The notes: generated by a model not told the origin, from the letters alone. Positions 25,399-35,319 are shown, counted from the first letter of the stretch. The stretch: DNA of 64,000 bases from Parabacteroides distasonis (GCA_021531385.1 JAFBIR010000009.1:62001-126000), one strand, 5' to 3'. Numbers and translations are program-made.

Positions 25399-27837
25399 AT
25401 GAAAGTTTTAAAGTTCGGCGGGACATCCGTAGGTTCCGTGAATAGTATCTTGAGTGTGAAGAAAATCGTTGAGGCTATCGACGAGCCGGTTATTGTAGTG
25501 GTTTCCGCTTTAGGTGGAATTACAGACAAGCTGTTGAACACATCCAAGATGGCTTCAGAAGGCAACTTAGCCTATGAGAAGGAGCTGTCAGAAATTATTG
25601 CACGCCATTTGGATGTGATTGAGGGTGTGATTGAGGATCGTTGGATTCGCATGGAGGTGCAGCGTAAGGTAATGACCCTTTTGGATGAACTGAGCAATAT
25701 TTTTAAAGGTGTCTATCTGATCAATGATCTTTCACCGAAGACATCCGATACGATTGTCAGCTACGGCGAGCGACTCTCTTCATTGATCGTCTCGAATGTA
25801 ATCAAAGGGGCACAGTTGTTCGATTCCCGTAAGTTCATCAAGACGGTGAAGCAGTTCAACAAACATATTGTCGATTTTGATGAGACCAATCGCTTGATAT
25901 TAGAGACCTTCAATCCATTGCCAAAAGTCTCTTTAGTTCCTGGATTTATCTCCAGCAGTACGGAGACGGGCGAGGTAACGAACTTGGGTCGAGGTGGCTC
26001 TGATTATACCGCTTCCATTTTAGCCAGTGCGTTGAATGCCTCAATCCTGGAGATTTGGACTGATGTGGATGGCTTCATGACGGCTGATCCCCGGGTGATC
26101 TCCTCAGCATATGTGATCGACCGCTTGAGTTTCACGGAGGCGATGGAGTTGTGTAACTTCGGTGCGAAGGTGATCTATCCCCCGACGATTTATCCCGTTT
26201 ATCATAAGAATATTCCCATTCGCATCTTGAATACCTTTAATCCGGCTGCTCCGGGTACCTATATCTCAAAGGAAAAAGAGCAGGGCGGAGGCCGTGCGAT
26301 TATCAAGGGTATCTCTTCCATCAACGATACCTGTTTGATTACGGTGCAAGGTTTGGGTATGGTCGGTGTGATCGGAGTCAACTATCGTATCTTTAAGACG
26401 TTGGCTAAGAATGGCATCAGCGTGTTCATGGTGTCGCAAGCCAGCTCTGAGAACAACACCACTTTTGCGGTGAAGAATGCGGATGCCGACTTGGCTGTGC
26501 AAGTCTTGAACGAGGAGTTTGCGTTGGAGCGTGCGCAAGGCGATATGAACGACACCGTGGCTGAGAAGGATTTGGCTACGGTGGCCATTGTGGGAGAGAA
26601 CATGAAGCGTACGCCGGGTATCGCCGGTAAGCTGTTTGGTACGTTAGGACGTGCCGGTATCAGTGTGATCGCTTGTGCACAAGGTGCGTCGGAGACCAAT
26701 ATCTCGTTTGTGATCAAACTGAAATACCTGCGGAAGGCATTGAACTCTATCCACGATTCCTTCTTCCTTTCTGAGTATAAAGTGCTGAACCTTTTTATTG
26801 CCGGTATTGGTACGGTGGGTGGTAACCTGTTGGAGCAGATTCGCATTCAACGCCCGAAACTGATGGAGCAGAACGGGTTGAAATTGAATGTTGTCGGCAT
26901 CTCTAATTCCAAGAAAGCACGTATCTTGCGCGAAGGAATTAACTTGGATAATTACCGGGAGGAGCTTCGCCTGCATGGCGAGGATAGCAATCCGCAGCAT
27001 CTCTGTGACGAGATTTTGAAGATGAACATCTTTAACTCGGTGTTCGTGGATTGTACGGCCAGCCCGGATGTGGCGGCCCTTTATGGTACGTTGATGAACA
27101 ATAACGTCTCTGTCGTAGCGGCCAATAAAGAGGCGGCTTCCTCTCCTTATGAGAATTATATCAAGTTGAAGGAGACTGCACGTCATCGCGACATCAAGTT
27201 CCTCTTTGAGACCAATGTGGGAGCGGGATTGCCCATCATCAATACGATGAATGATCTGATTAACAGTGGCGATCATATCTTGAAGTTAGAGGCGGTACTT
27301 TCAGGCACTTTGAATTTTATCTTTAATACGATCAGTGCGGAGATTCCCTTTAGCAAGGCCATTCAGATGGCGAAGGAGTCGGGCTATTCAGAGCCGGATC
27401 CCCGTATCGATCTGTGTGGCAAGGATGTCATTCGTAAATTGGTGATCTTGGCGCGAGAGGCGGGTTATCGGGTAGATCAGAGCGATGTGAAGCGTAATCT
27501 GTTTATCCCGGAGTCCTTCTTTGAGGGTACGTTGGAGGATTTCTGGCGTCAGGTACAGACCTTAGATGAGCATTTTGAGCGGCAACGTCAGCAACTGGAG
27601 GCAGAGGGCAAGCATTTCCGCTTTGTGGCTCGCATGGAGAAAGGGGCTTGCGAGGTAGGTTTACAGGCAGTGGATAGCCACCACCCCTTCTTCGATTTGG
27701 AGGGCAGCAACAATATCATCATGATCTCTACGGAGCGTTATCATGAATATCCAATGATTATCAAGGGATATGGCGCAGGTGCGGATGTGACTGCGGCCGG
27801 TGTCTTTGCGGACATTATATCCATCGCTAATATTTAA
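25399..27837 (+). CDS. thrA: Bifunctional aspartate kinase / homoserine dehydrogenase I
   Basis: This 812-residue fusion has an aspartokinase domain (KFGGTSVGSVNSI at the start; GRGGSDYTASILASALNAS near 202), two ACT-type regulatory segments around residues 320-450, and a homoserine dehydrogenase domain from about 465. The latter has NAD(P)-binding IAGIGTVGGNLLEQI, AANKEAASSPYENY near 574 and the GAGLPIINTM / LSGTLNFIFN active-site region near 615-640. It makes aspartyl phosphate and reduces aspartate semialdehyde to homoserine. The ACT domains imply threonine feedback; the leader peptide gives transcriptional control. Confidence 0.98.
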   Translation: MKVLKFGGTSVGSVNSILSVKKIVEAIDEPVIVVVSALGGITDKLLNTSKMASEGNLAYEKELSEIIARHLDVIEGVIEDRWIRMEVQRKVMTLLDELSNIFKGVYLINDLSPKTSDTIVSYGERLSSLIVSNVIKGAQLFDSRKFIKTVKQFNKHIVDFDETNRLILETFNPLPKVSLVPGFISSSTETGEVTNLGRGGSDYTASILASALNASILEIWTDVDGFMTADPRVISSAYVIDRLSFTEAMELCNFGAKVIYPPTIYPVYHKNIPIRILNTFNPAAPGTYISKEKEQGGGRAIIKGISSINDTCLITVQGLGMVGVIGVNYRIFKTLAKNGISVFMVSQASSENNTTFAVKNADADLAVQVLNEEFALERAQGDMNDTVAEKDLATVAIVGENMKRTPGIAGKLFGTLGRAGISVIACAQGASETNISFVIKLKYLRKALNSIHDSFFLSEYKVLNLFIAGIGTVGGNLLEQIRIQRPKLMEQNGLKLNVVGISNSKKARILREGINLDNYREELRLHGEDSNPQHLCDEILKMNIFNSVFVDCTASPDVAALYGTLMNNNVSVVAANKEAASSPYENYIKLKETARHRDIKFLFETNVGAGLPIINTMNDLINSGDHILKLEAVLSGTLNFIFNTISAEIPFSKAIQMAKESGYSEPDPRIDLCGKDVIRKLVILAREAGYRVDQSDVKRNLFIPESFFEGTLEDFWRQVQTLDEHFERQRQQLEAEGKHFRFVARMEKGACEVGLQAVDSHHPFFDLEGSNNIIMISTERYHEYPMIIKGYGAGADVTAAGVFADIISIANI

Positions 27838-27842
27838 TCAGC

Positions 27843-29048
27843 ATGAAACACATCATTATCTTAGGCGATGGCATGGCGGATGAGCCGATTGCGTCATTAG
27901 GCGGCTTAACGCCTTTGCAATATGCGCAGACACCTTATATGGATGAGTTGGCTCGTCTGGGTGTGACGGGTCGCATGAAAACCGTAGCGGATGGATTCCA
28001 TCCAGGTAGTGAGGTAGCAAACATGGCCGTATTGGGCTATGATCTGCCTACCGTGTATGAGGGACGTGGTGTTTTGGAGGCAGCCAGCATCGGGGTGGAG
28101 TTGCAACCCGGCGATATGGCGATGCGTTGTAACCTGATCTGTGTGGAGGGGGAGATCTTGAAGAATCACTCTGCCGGACACATTACAACCGAGGAGTCGG
28201 ATGCGTTGATCCAATACCTGAATGAGCAATTAGGCTCCGAGCGTGTTCATTTCTATACGGGTGTCTCTTATCGGCATCTTTTGGTGATTAAGGGTGGCGA
28301 TAAGCGGGTGGCCTGCACGCCGCCGCATGATGTCCCGTTACATCCTTTCCGTCCCCTTTTGGTAAAGGCGGAGGTGCCCGAGGCGCAAGCCACGGCTGAT
28401 TTGCTGAATGAGTTGATCTTGCGTTCGCAGGAGTTACTGAAGACTCATCCGGTCAATTTGCGTCGTCAAGCGGAGGGTAAGGACATGGCCAATAGTATCT
28501 GGCCCTGGTCGCCCGGTTATCGTCCGGCGATGCGTACCTTGAAAGAGATGTATGGCTTCGAGCGAGGAGCGGTGATCTCTGCGGTCGATCTGATTCGAGG
28601 CATCGGCGTGTATGCCGGTCTGAAAGTGTTGCACGTGGAGGGAGCGACAGGACTCTATGACACCAACTATGAGGGAAAGGCGCAAGCTGCTTTAGAGGCC
28701 CTGAAAGAGAACGATTTTGTCTATCTACATATCGAGGCGAGCGACGAGGCTGGTCATGAGGGAGACGTGGCGTTGAAGATCAAGACCATCGAGAACTTGG
28801 ATCGTCGGGCAGTAGGGCCGATTTACGAGGCGGTGAAGCAGTGGAAGGAGCCGGTGGCGATTGCCGTGTTGCCCGATCATCCGACGCCTTGTGCGGTGCG
28901 TACCCATACGAATCAGCCGGTACCTTTCTTGATTTGGAAACCGGGTGAGACACCGGATGGGGTGACCCGATTCGATGAGTTTGCCGTGGCCGAAGGCAAA
29001 TATGATGTGTTAGAGAAGGATCAATTTATAAAGGAATTTTTAGCATGA
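27843..29048 (+). CDS. ApgM-like metalloenzyme, probable homoserine kinase analogue
   Basis: This 401-residue protein belongs to the archaeal-type cofactor-independent phosphoglycerate mutase superfamily. Motifs are IILGDGMADEP at the N-terminus, EVANMAVLGYDLP near 57, DEAGHEGDV near 301 and VLPDHPTPCAVRTHTNQPVPF near 341. It lies 5 bases after thrA and overlaps thrC by 4, and no ThrB of the GHMP family is in the operon. The context makes it the homoserine kinase step, as proposed for this family in Bacteroidetes. Glycolytic mutase activity cannot be excluded from sequence. Confidence 0.85.
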   Translation: MKHIIILGDGMADEPIASLGGLTPLQYAQTPYMDELARLGVTGRMKTVADGFHPGSEVANMAVLGYDLPTVYEGRGVLEAASIGVELQPGDMAMRCNLICVEGEILKNHSAGHITTEESDALIQYLNEQLGSERVHFYTGVSYRHLLVIKGGDKRVACTPPHDVPLHPFRPLLVKAEVPEAQATADLLNELILRSQELLKTHPVNLRRQAEGKDMANSIWPWSPGYRPAMRTLKEMYGFERGAVISAVDLIRGIGVYAGLKVLHVEGATGLYDTNYEGKAQAALEALKENDFVYLHIEASDEAGHEGDVALKIKTIENLDRRAVGPIYEAVKQWKEPVAIAVLPDHPTPCAVRTHTNQPVPFLIWKPGETPDGVTRFDEFAVAEGKYDVLEKDQFIKEFLA

Positions 29049-30340
29049 ACTATTATAGTACCAACAAACAAGCACCGCTCGCCACGTTGGAAGAGGCGGT
29101 GGTCAAGGGATTAGCGGGAGACAAAGGTCTGTACATGCCGGAGCGCATCACACGGTTAGACCCGCAAGTGATTGAACGCATGAAGGAGCAATCTTTCCAT
29201 GAGATTGCCTGCACGGTGGCTCGTGCCTTCTTTGGTGAGGATGTAGAGCCGGAGACATTAGATCAACTCGTCTGCGATACCCTTTCATTCGAGACCCCAG
29301 TGGTGGAGGTGAAGGATCCCATTTATAGCTTGGAGTTGTTCCACGGCCCGACGTTGGCTTTCAAGGATGTGGGTGGTCGCTTCATGGCCCGTCTGTTGGG
29401 CTATTTCATCCGGAAAGAGGGCTTGAAGGAGGTCAATGTGCTGGTGGCTACCTCGGGTGATACCGGTAGTGCGGTAGCGAATGGCTTCCTCGGTGTACCG
29501 GGCATCCATGTCTATGTACTCTATCCGAAGGGCAAGGTGAGCCCGATCCAGGAGTGTCAGTTCACGACGTTGGGACAGAACATCACTGCCTTGGAGATCG
29601 ACGGCACGTTTGACGATTGCCAAGCCTTGGTGAAGGCGGCGTTCATGGATGAGGCGCTTAATGCCCACATGAAGCTGACCTCGGCCAACTCCATCAATGT
29701 GGCCCGCTTCTTGCCGCAGTCCTTCTATTATTTCAATGCGTGGGCACAGTTGGCTCGTCAAGGTAAGGCCGATGAGTTGGTGGTTTGCGTGCCGAGCGGA
29801 AACTTTGGCAACATCACAGCCGGATTGTTTGCCCATCGCATGGGATTGCCTATCAAACGTTTCGTGGCTGCCAACAACCGCAACGATGTCTTCTTGGAAT
29901 ACTTGCAGACCGGTGTCTATACGCCGCGTCCTTCGGTGGCTACCTTGGCCAATGCGATGGATGTGGGTAATCCGAGCAACTTCGCTCGTATTATCGATCT
30001 GTACAGCTATGAGCAGATTGGTGCGTTGATTAGTGGCTATCGCTACACGGACGAGCAGATCGCAGAGGCTATCCGCCGTTGTTATGCGGAGACGGGCTAT
30101 CTGTTGGATCCGCACGGTGCTTGCGGCTATCAGGCCTTGGAGGCAACGTTACGTCCTGGTGAGACCGGTGTCTTCTTGGAGACAGCCCATCCGGCCAAGT
30201 TCAAGGGAACGGTTGATCAGATCTTAGGGGCGGACATTGAGATTCCGGCGAAGCTCCGTGCGTTTATGGCTGGGCAGAAGCAAAGCATCGAATTGTCGCA
30301 AGATTTCGAGGGCTTTAAGCGCTTCCTATTGGCGCAATAG
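29045..30340 (+). CDS. thrC: Threonine synthase
   Basis: The 431-residue PLP enzyme converts O-phosphohomoserine to threonine. Its PLP lysine is in FHGPTLAFKDVGGRF near residue 109, with NVLVATSGDTGSAVANGF near 139 and CVPSGNFGNITAGLFAHRMG near 258. The start codon overlaps the preceding gene's stop (ATGA). It closes the operon: thrA, homoserine kinase analogue, thrC. Complete and of normal length. Confidence 0.97.
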   Translation: MNYYSTNKQAPLATLEEAVVKGLAGDKGLYMPERITRLDPQVIERMKEQSFHEIACTVARAFFGEDVEPETLDQLVCDTLSFETPVVEVKDPIYSLELFHGPTLAFKDVGGRFMARLLGYFIRKEGLKEVNVLVATSGDTGSAVANGFLGVPGIHVYVLYPKGKVSPIQECQFTTLGQNITALEIDGTFDDCQALVKAAFMDEALNAHMKLTSANSINVARFLPQSFYYFNAWAQLARQGKADELVVCVPSGNFGNITAGLFAHRMGLPIKRFVAANNRNDVFLEYLQTGVYTPRPSVATLANAMDVGNPSNFARIIDLYSYEQIGALISGYRYTDEQIAEAIRRCYAETGYLLDPHGACGYQALEATLRPGETGVFLETAHPAKFKGTVDQILGADIEIPAKLRAFMAGQKQSIELSQDFEGFKRFLLAQ

Positions 30341-30434
30341 TCGTTATGTCATCTGATCTTTCCCCACGCTATGCGTAATCTATGAGAAGCTCCGTGTGGG
30401 GAGCGATCAGTCTCAGCCTATCTGCGGTAAAGTC

Positions 30435-31196
30435 TTAGAAGATCGACCCTCTTCTTCTTGGTTTCCGCCCGGCTTTCCCAAATTGTTGATAGGCGAGGGA
30501 GGATTCAATCTCAGCTAAAACCTCTGCGTCGAAATTTACGCCGGGCAGGATCCGTTTGCCGGTAGGCCAATTCATTCTTTTTCGTTCGGGCTGAGGAGTT
30601 TCAGGCTCGAAGGGATGGATGCTTGATGCGTTGATCAACGGACATTTTGAGAAGATTACCTGAAGGCCCATCTCGAAAGGAGGAGGATAGGCTCCACGTT
30701 GTTCAAAGAATATCCCTATTCCGGGTGTGCGGGCGGATGCCTCTTTCTGCGCACGTATTCGGTTTCCTAACTCCTCGATGACCGGGAGGAAACGAGCCGG
30801 AAGGAATACCTCCGACAGATCCGGACAGTTGTGGAATGCCCGCTCCTTGAGCAGGTTCACGCTGTCAGGGATCGTGATCGATTGCAGCCTCGAACAGTTG
30901 CAGAAGGCGTAATGGTTGATCGCCACAACGGTATCGGGAATCAACGTGGTCGAGATGCCCATGATCAGCGTATCATCATAGGTGCGGATCATGGTATTGC
31001 AATCTATGTATGTACATTTTGCTGCTCATTTCAAATGCAAGCTGTATGTAGTCTTTATTAATGCTGTTGATTGAAACATTATAATGTGCAAAATGGGACT
31101 GTGCCTTTTAAACAGTAGGATCCGTGCCTCTTCGGAACCATAGAAGCCATTGGCCTCGATTGAGAAAGTGCTGTCAAACCAATCTTTCAGTGTCAT
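30435..31196 (-). pseudogene. Frameshifted BspA-type leucine-rich-repeat gene
   Basis: The last 185 codons (ATG at 30992) form an intact-looking ORF with two LRR_5-type repeats (NHYAFCNCSRLQSITIPDSV and ERAFHNCPDLSEVFLP). Reading upstream shows it is a fragment. An N-terminal part begins at ATG 31196 (MTLKDWFDSTFSIEANGFYG), then changes frame near 31097-31101 at a CCC run to read HFAHYNVSINSINKDYIQLA. It changes frame again near 31005-31012, where TACATACA is a 4-base duplication, before MYIDCNTMIRTYDD. One lost base plus one 4-base gain explains the break. No signal peptide is visible; function unknown. Confidence 0.65.
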
Positions 31197-31205
31197 GGAT
31201 ACGGA

Positions 31206-31685
31206 AAAATTGTACAGGATGTGCGGAATGATATTTATAGCCTGGGCGTGATTGGGCAGCAGCTCTTGCCGGAATCGGCTTATCGGGGTATATGGCAGCG
31301 TTGCCAGCGATCCATCGAGTGGCAGCGATTGGAGGAGCGACAGCGGCAACAGGAGGCTGCTTTGAAAGCTGAACTGGAACTGCAGTTGAAGGCACGGCAG
31401 CAATTGGAAGAGCGACAGCGGCAACAGGATGAGGCCAAGCAGCGTTTTGATGCGATCTTGCAAGAAGGTAAGAGACTGATAGCTAAATCAATAGAATCTT
31501 TGCAAAAGAAGAAGGTGGCAGACGGCTATATTAAGGGTGATGATTGGGCTCTCCCTTTTTAGGTCGAGCGTGAGTATATGCAATCGGTTCGCCCGAGATT
31601 GACGGAGGAGGAGCAGGCCAATCTCGAATATGCCCTTAACCTGTTTCTGATGGAGCAAAACAAGCTGCTTGAGCAGCAAAAGTGA
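31206..31685 (+). pseudogene. 5'-truncated protein-kinase / coiled-coil gene with internal stop
   Basis: The frame opens inside a kinase-like segment (KIVQDVRNDIYSLGVIGQQL; DIYSLG resembles subdomain IX) without the ATP-binding lobe. Next come two near-identical Gln/Arg/Glu-rich coiled-coil blocks (LEERQRQQ twice, about 25 residues apart). It then hits TAG at 31560-31562, after which the same frame continues open for 40 more codons (VEREYMQSVRPRL to the TGA at 31683). The nearest start is GTG 31221. Loss of the N-lobe plus a nonsense codon indicates decay. The kinase reading is by motif only. Confidence 0.5.
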
Positions 31686-31732
31686 CGTTATGAATGATCA
31701 ATAGTTGAAAGCATAAAGGGAGAGCAAGCGCA

Positions 31733-32305
31733 ATGGAGAATGAGCAAGCATTAAGAATACGTTTGTTGGGCGAGGTGGAGCAGGCATGGGGTCAGCCGAT
31801 CCGTACGCCCAAGGATTTTGAGCAGTTGAGTCAAGCTATCTTTGAACGGCTGCGTACTTACGTGAGTCCGACCACGTTGAAACGACTATGGGGGTACCTC
31901 CCGGAGCGGGTACAGCCTCGACAGGGCACGTTAGACATCTTGGCAGGCTTCGTAGGCTTTTCCGACTATGCACGGTTTGCCTCCTCGGTCGGGCAAGGGG
32001 AGGAGCTGCAGAGCGCACCGGTCCTTTCTCGCCGATTGAGTGTGGCGGAGGCGTTGCAGCCGGGCGATCGACTGCGCCTGACGTGGCGGCCTGACCGGGT
32101 GTGCGAGGTGCGCTATGAGGGTGACCTTCGTTTCACGGTCGAGGCGTCAGCAAACACCCGTTTGCAGCCGGGCGACCGTTTCCAATGCGCTCTCTTGATA
32201 GAGGGTGAGCCGCTTTACCTCGATCAGTTGTGCCAAGGCACGCATCCTCCTGTGGGCTATGTGTGCGGCAAGCGGGATGGCATTCGTTTTGAGCGGATGG
32301 AGTAG
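31733..32305 (+). CDS. Conserved hypothetical protein with small helical N-terminal domain
   Basis: The 190-residue soluble protein has an N-terminal region containing SPTTLKRLWGYL near residue 43 and QGTLDILAGFVGFSDYARFA near 64. This pattern recurs in many Bacteroidales proteins and may be a DNA- or nucleotide-binding helical module. Residues 95-190 are beta-rich with two PGDR turns (about 107 and 147). No catalytic motif is recognised. It stands alone between the decayed kinase gene and the GT2 gene. Function unknown. Confidence 0.7.
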   Translation: MENEQALRIRLLGEVEQAWGQPIRTPKDFEQLSQAIFERLRTYVSPTTLKRLWGYLPERVQPRQGTLDILAGFVGFSDYARFASSVGQGEELQSAPVLSRRLSVAEALQPGDRLRLTWRPDRVCEVRYEGDLRFTVEASANTRLQPGDRFQCALLIEGEPLYLDQLCQGTHPPVGYVCGKRDGIRFERME

Positions 32306-32364
32306 ACGATCCCCATCGAACGGGCTAAAAATGGATACAAGGAGCGAATTGTGACAGTCCTCGC

Positions 32365-32394
32365 TTGGCGTATTTAAAAAAAAGCGTACCTTTG
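32365..32394 (+). promoter_or_regulatory. Promoter of the GT2-dihydroorotase unit
   Basis: TTG at 32365-32367 and TACCTTTG at 32387-32394 are separated by 19 bases, a textbook Bacteroidetes -33/-7 pair. The ATG of the GT2 gene is 26 bases downstream. Confidence 0.7.
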
Positions 32395-32419
32395 GCAAGG
32401 TATAGTTAACGATAATACG

Positions 32420-33169
32420 ATGAACATGTCTGATAGTATAGTCATTATTCCTACGTATAACGAGAAGGAAAATATCGAGGCGATTATCCGGGCGGTCTTT
32501 GGCTTGGAGAAGATTTTTCATATACTGATTATTGACGATGGTTCGCCTGACGGCACCGCTGCCATTGTGAAGCGGATGCAGCAGGAGTTTCCAGATCAGC
32601 TTTTCTTGGTGGAGCGCTCGGGCAAGTTAGGATTGGGCACAGCCTACATCTGTGGATTCAAGTGGGCTATCGAGCATAAGTATGATTTTGTGTTTGAGAT
32701 GGATGCGGATTTCAGTCATAATCCGAACGACCTGCTTCGGCTGTATGCGGCTTGTACGGAGCAGGGGGCTGACGTGGCTATTGGTTCTCGTTATTGCAAT
32801 GGGGTGAACGTGGTGAACTGGCCGTTGGGACGGGTGCTGATGTCTTACTTTGCCTCTGTCTATGTGCGTATTGTGACCGGTATGGCTATTCGTGACACGA
32901 CTGCGGGCTTCAAGTGCTATCGACGCACGGTGTTGGAGACGATCGGACTGGATAAGATTCATTTCAAGGGCTATGCGTTCCAGGTGGAGATGAAGTTTAC
33001 GGCCTATAAATGCGGTTTCAAACTGGTGGAAGTGCCGATTATTTTCGTCAACCGTGTATTGGGCGTTTCTAAGATGAATAGCTCCATCTTCGGTGAGGCG
33101 CTGTTCGGCGTATTGCAGCTGAAATGGTGGAGCTTGTTTCGCAAGTATCCACAGAAGCGGAAGGATTGA
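32420..33169 (+). CDS. Polyprenol-phosphate mannosyltransferase-like GT2
   Basis: The 249-residue family-2 glycosyltransferase has [15 protein letters not shown] at the start, [14 protein letters not shown] near 38, [11 protein letters not shown] (DxD) near 92 and a [12 protein letters not shown] acceptor-side motif near 157. No membrane helices are evident, matching the stand-alone Dpm1 type that charges polyprenyl phosphate with mannose (or a related sugar). The closely following pyrC gene shares its transcript. Another ATG lies two codons in. Confidence 0.9.
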   Translation: MNMSDSIVIIPTYNEKENIEAIIRAVFGLEKIFHILIIDDGSPDGTAAIVKRMQQEFPDQLFLVERSGKLGLGTAYICGFKWAIEHKYDFVFEMDADFSHNPNDLLRLYAACTEQGADVAIGSRYCNGVNVVNWPLGRVLMSYFASVYVRIVTGMAIRDTTAGFKCYRRTVLETIGLDKIHFKGYAFQVEMKFTAYKCGFKLVEVPIIFVNRVLGVSKMNSSIFGEALFGVLQLKWWSLFRKYPQKRKD

Positions 33170-33201
33170 GGAACGAGGAATTAGGATTGAAATTTGGTAA
33201 G

Positions 33202-34551
33202 ATGAAGAGACTGATTGCGAACGCAAAGATAATCAATGAGGAACGCTCGTTCATGGGTAGCGTCTTGCTGGAGGGTGAGCGGATCGCCGAGGTGTTTGAA
33301 GGTGCTGTTCCCGAGGGAGTGTTGAACGGTGCGGATGAGGTGATTGACGCAACCGGGAAATGGCTGATGCCAGGTGTGATTGACGACCAGGTGCATTTCC
33401 GGGATCCGGGATTGACCCATAAGGGCGATATCGAGAGCGAGAGCCGGGCGGCTGTGGCGGGTGGTGTCACGACCTATATGGATATGCCTAACACGAAGCC
33501 GCAGACCACTACGATTGAAGCCTTGCAGGGCAAGTGGGATCGGGCAGCAGCTGTCTCACGGGCCAACTACTCCTTTTTCTTCGGCGGCACGAATGATAAT
33601 TATGCCGAGATACAACGGTTGGATCGGAGCCGGGTGCCCGGATTGAAACTCTTTTTGGGCTCTTCGACCGGCAATATGCTGGTGGATCAACCGGAGGCCT
33701 TGGCGCGTATTTTTGGTGAGAGCGGTATGCTGATCGCTATTCATGCCGAGAAGGAGTCTATTATCAAACAGCATATAGAGGCGTATAAACGCCAATATGG
33801 CGAGGACCTGGACATCTCGTTCCACAGCAGGATTCGGGATGAGGAGGCATGCTATCGTTGCTCCGCTGAAGCCGTGGAGCTGGCTACTCGCTTGAACGCC
33901 CGTCTGCACATTCTGCATCTCTCTACGCAACGTGAGCTTTCGCTATTGAGCAACAGCCTGCCATTGAAGGAGAAGAAAATCACGGGTGAGGTCTGTGTGC
34001 ATCATTTGTGGTTCCACGATGGCGACTATGCCCTGTTTGGCAACCGCATTAAGTGGAACCCTGCTATCAAGACCTTGGCGGATCGGACAGCCTTGCGGGC
34101 AGCGGTCAATGATGATACGATTGACATTATCGCCACCGATCATGCGCCCCACTTGCTTAGCGAGAAAGAGGGTTCTTGCTTGAAGGCGGCCTCTGGTGGC
34201 CCCTTGATTCAGCACTCGCTGATTGTGATGTTGGAGTTGGCTATGGAGGGTCGCTTTACCTACGAGAAGGTGGTGGAGAAGATGACACACGACCCTGCCG
34301 ATCTGTTCCGCATCGACCGTCGAGGCTATATCCGTCCGGGTTATTATGCGGATTTGGTGCTGATCGATCCCCAGGCTACATGGACTGTTGCTCCTGAGAA
34401 TATCCTGTATAAGTGTGGGTGGTCACCCTTTGAGGGCTATACCTTCCACCATGCCGTTTGGAAGACCTTCGTCAATGGACAGTTGGCTTATAGCGAGGGG
34501 CAGGTGAATGAGACTGTGCGTGGCCAAGAGGTACGCTATTTATCGGAATAA
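33202..34551 (+). CDS. pyrC: Dihydroorotase
   Basis: The protein has 449 residues from ATG 33202 ([17 protein letters not shown]); longer frames overlap the GT2 gene. The amidohydrolase metal site is [10 protein letters not shown] near residue 58, with [12 protein letters not shown] and HILHLST for further His ligands and ATDHAPH near 313. It closes carbamoyl-aspartate to dihydroorotate in pyrimidine synthesis. It follows the GT2 gene by 32 bases. Confidence 0.93.
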   Translation: MKRLIANAKIINEERSFMGSVLLEGERIAEVFEGAVPEGVLNGADEVIDATGKWLMPGVIDDQVHFRDPGLTHKGDIESESRAAVAGGVTTYMDMPNTKPQTTTIEALQGKWDRAAAVSRANYSFFFGGTNDNYAEIQRLDRSRVPGLKLFLGSSTGNMLVDQPEALARIFGESGMLIAIHAEKESIIKQHIEAYKRQYGEDLDISFHSRIRDEEACYRCSAEAVELATRLNARLHILHLSTQRELSLLSNSLPLKEKKITGEVCVHHLWFHDGDYALFGNRIKWNPAIKTLADRTALRAAVNDDTIDIIATDHAPHLLSEKEGSCLKAASGGPLIQHSLIVMLELAMEGRFTYEKVVEKMTHDPADLFRIDRRGYIRPGYYADLVLIDPQATWTVAPENILYKCGWSPFEGYTFHHAVWKTFVNGQLAYSEGQVNETVRGQEVRYLSE

Positions 34552-34572
34552 CTTTTAAAAATATAGCTCATT

Positions 34573-35304
34573 ATGTGTTGGAGAAAAATAGGTAGTCTGT
34601 TTTTGGTATTGTGGATGGCCGTTGGCGTGATGGCGGCTGATTTCGCTTCGGATAGTTTCCGTACGCCTGCGGGCAAGGAGTTGACCATCACATTCATTCG
34701 TCATGGTAGTTTGCTGTTGAGTTATGAGGGGAAGCAGATTCAGGTGGATCCAGTGTCGGAGTATGCGGATTATGGAGCCTTTCCGAAAGCGGATTTGATC
34801 TTGATTACCCATGCGCATGGCGATCATCTCGACTTGAAGGCGATTGAGGCGCTTCGGAAGGCGGAGACAACCATAATTGCCAATCCGGAGTCAGCGGAGA
34901 AGGTAGGAGCGACAGCGCAAGTGATGCGCAACGGAGATAACCAAACCTGGCTGGGTGTTCGTATTGAGGCAGTTCCGGCCTATAATATTACGGAGGGACG
35001 AGATAAGTTCCACCCGAAGGGACGGGATAATGGATATGTGCTCGATTTCGATGGTTTCCGGGTATATATTGGTGGAGACTTGGAAGATATTCCGGAACTA
35101 AGCGACTTGAAGTCAATAGACGTGGCTTTCTTGCCCGTGAACCAACCCTATACCATGACACCGGAGCAGGCGGCTCGTGCGGCTCGTGTGATTAAACCGA
35201 AGGTGCTTTATCCTTATCATTATAGTCAGACGCCTGTGGCTGAGACCTTACCGGCTTTGCTGGAGGGAAGTGGTATCGAGTTGCGTATCCGTGCGCTGCA
35301 ATAG
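34573..35304 (+). CDS. Exported metallo-beta-lactamase-fold protein (UlaG-like)
   Basis: The 243-residue protein has a signal peptide (about residues 1-22, cut after VMAA). Metal ligands lie in ITHAHGDHLDLKAIEAL near residue 77, VYIGGDLEDIPEL near 156 and the terminal PYHYSQT near 215. It is a compact single-domain MBL protein with no partner domain, acting in the periplasm on an unknown substrate. It lies 21 bases after pyrC and 15 before sbcD, so the plus-strand genes from 32420 to 39914 may form one long transcript. Confidence 0.85.
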   Translation: MCWRKIGSLFLVLWMAVGVMAADFASDSFRTPAGKELTITFIRHGSLLLSYEGKQIQVDPVSEYADYGAFPKADLILITHAHGDHLDLKAIEALRKAETTIIANPESAEKVGATAQVMRNGDNQTWLGVRIEAVPAYNITEGRDKFHPKGRDNGYVLDFDGFRVYIGGDLEDIPELSDLKSIDVAFLPVNQPYTMTPEQAARAARVIKPKVLYPYHYSQTPVAETLPALLEGSGIELRIRALQ

Positions 35305-35319
35305 GGAGAGCAGAGTGGC

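Noticed and set aside
30359-30410. Inverted repeat CCCCAC/GTGGGG behind thrC as the operon terminator
   Set aside because: The stem is short with a loop of more than 20 bases and there is no T-run, so I could not support calling it a terminator.
31560-31562. TAG as a recoded sense codon
   Set aside because: Other genes in the window use TAG as a normal stop (for example pyruvate-region and thrC neighbours), and the gene is already truncated at its 5' end, so decay is simpler.
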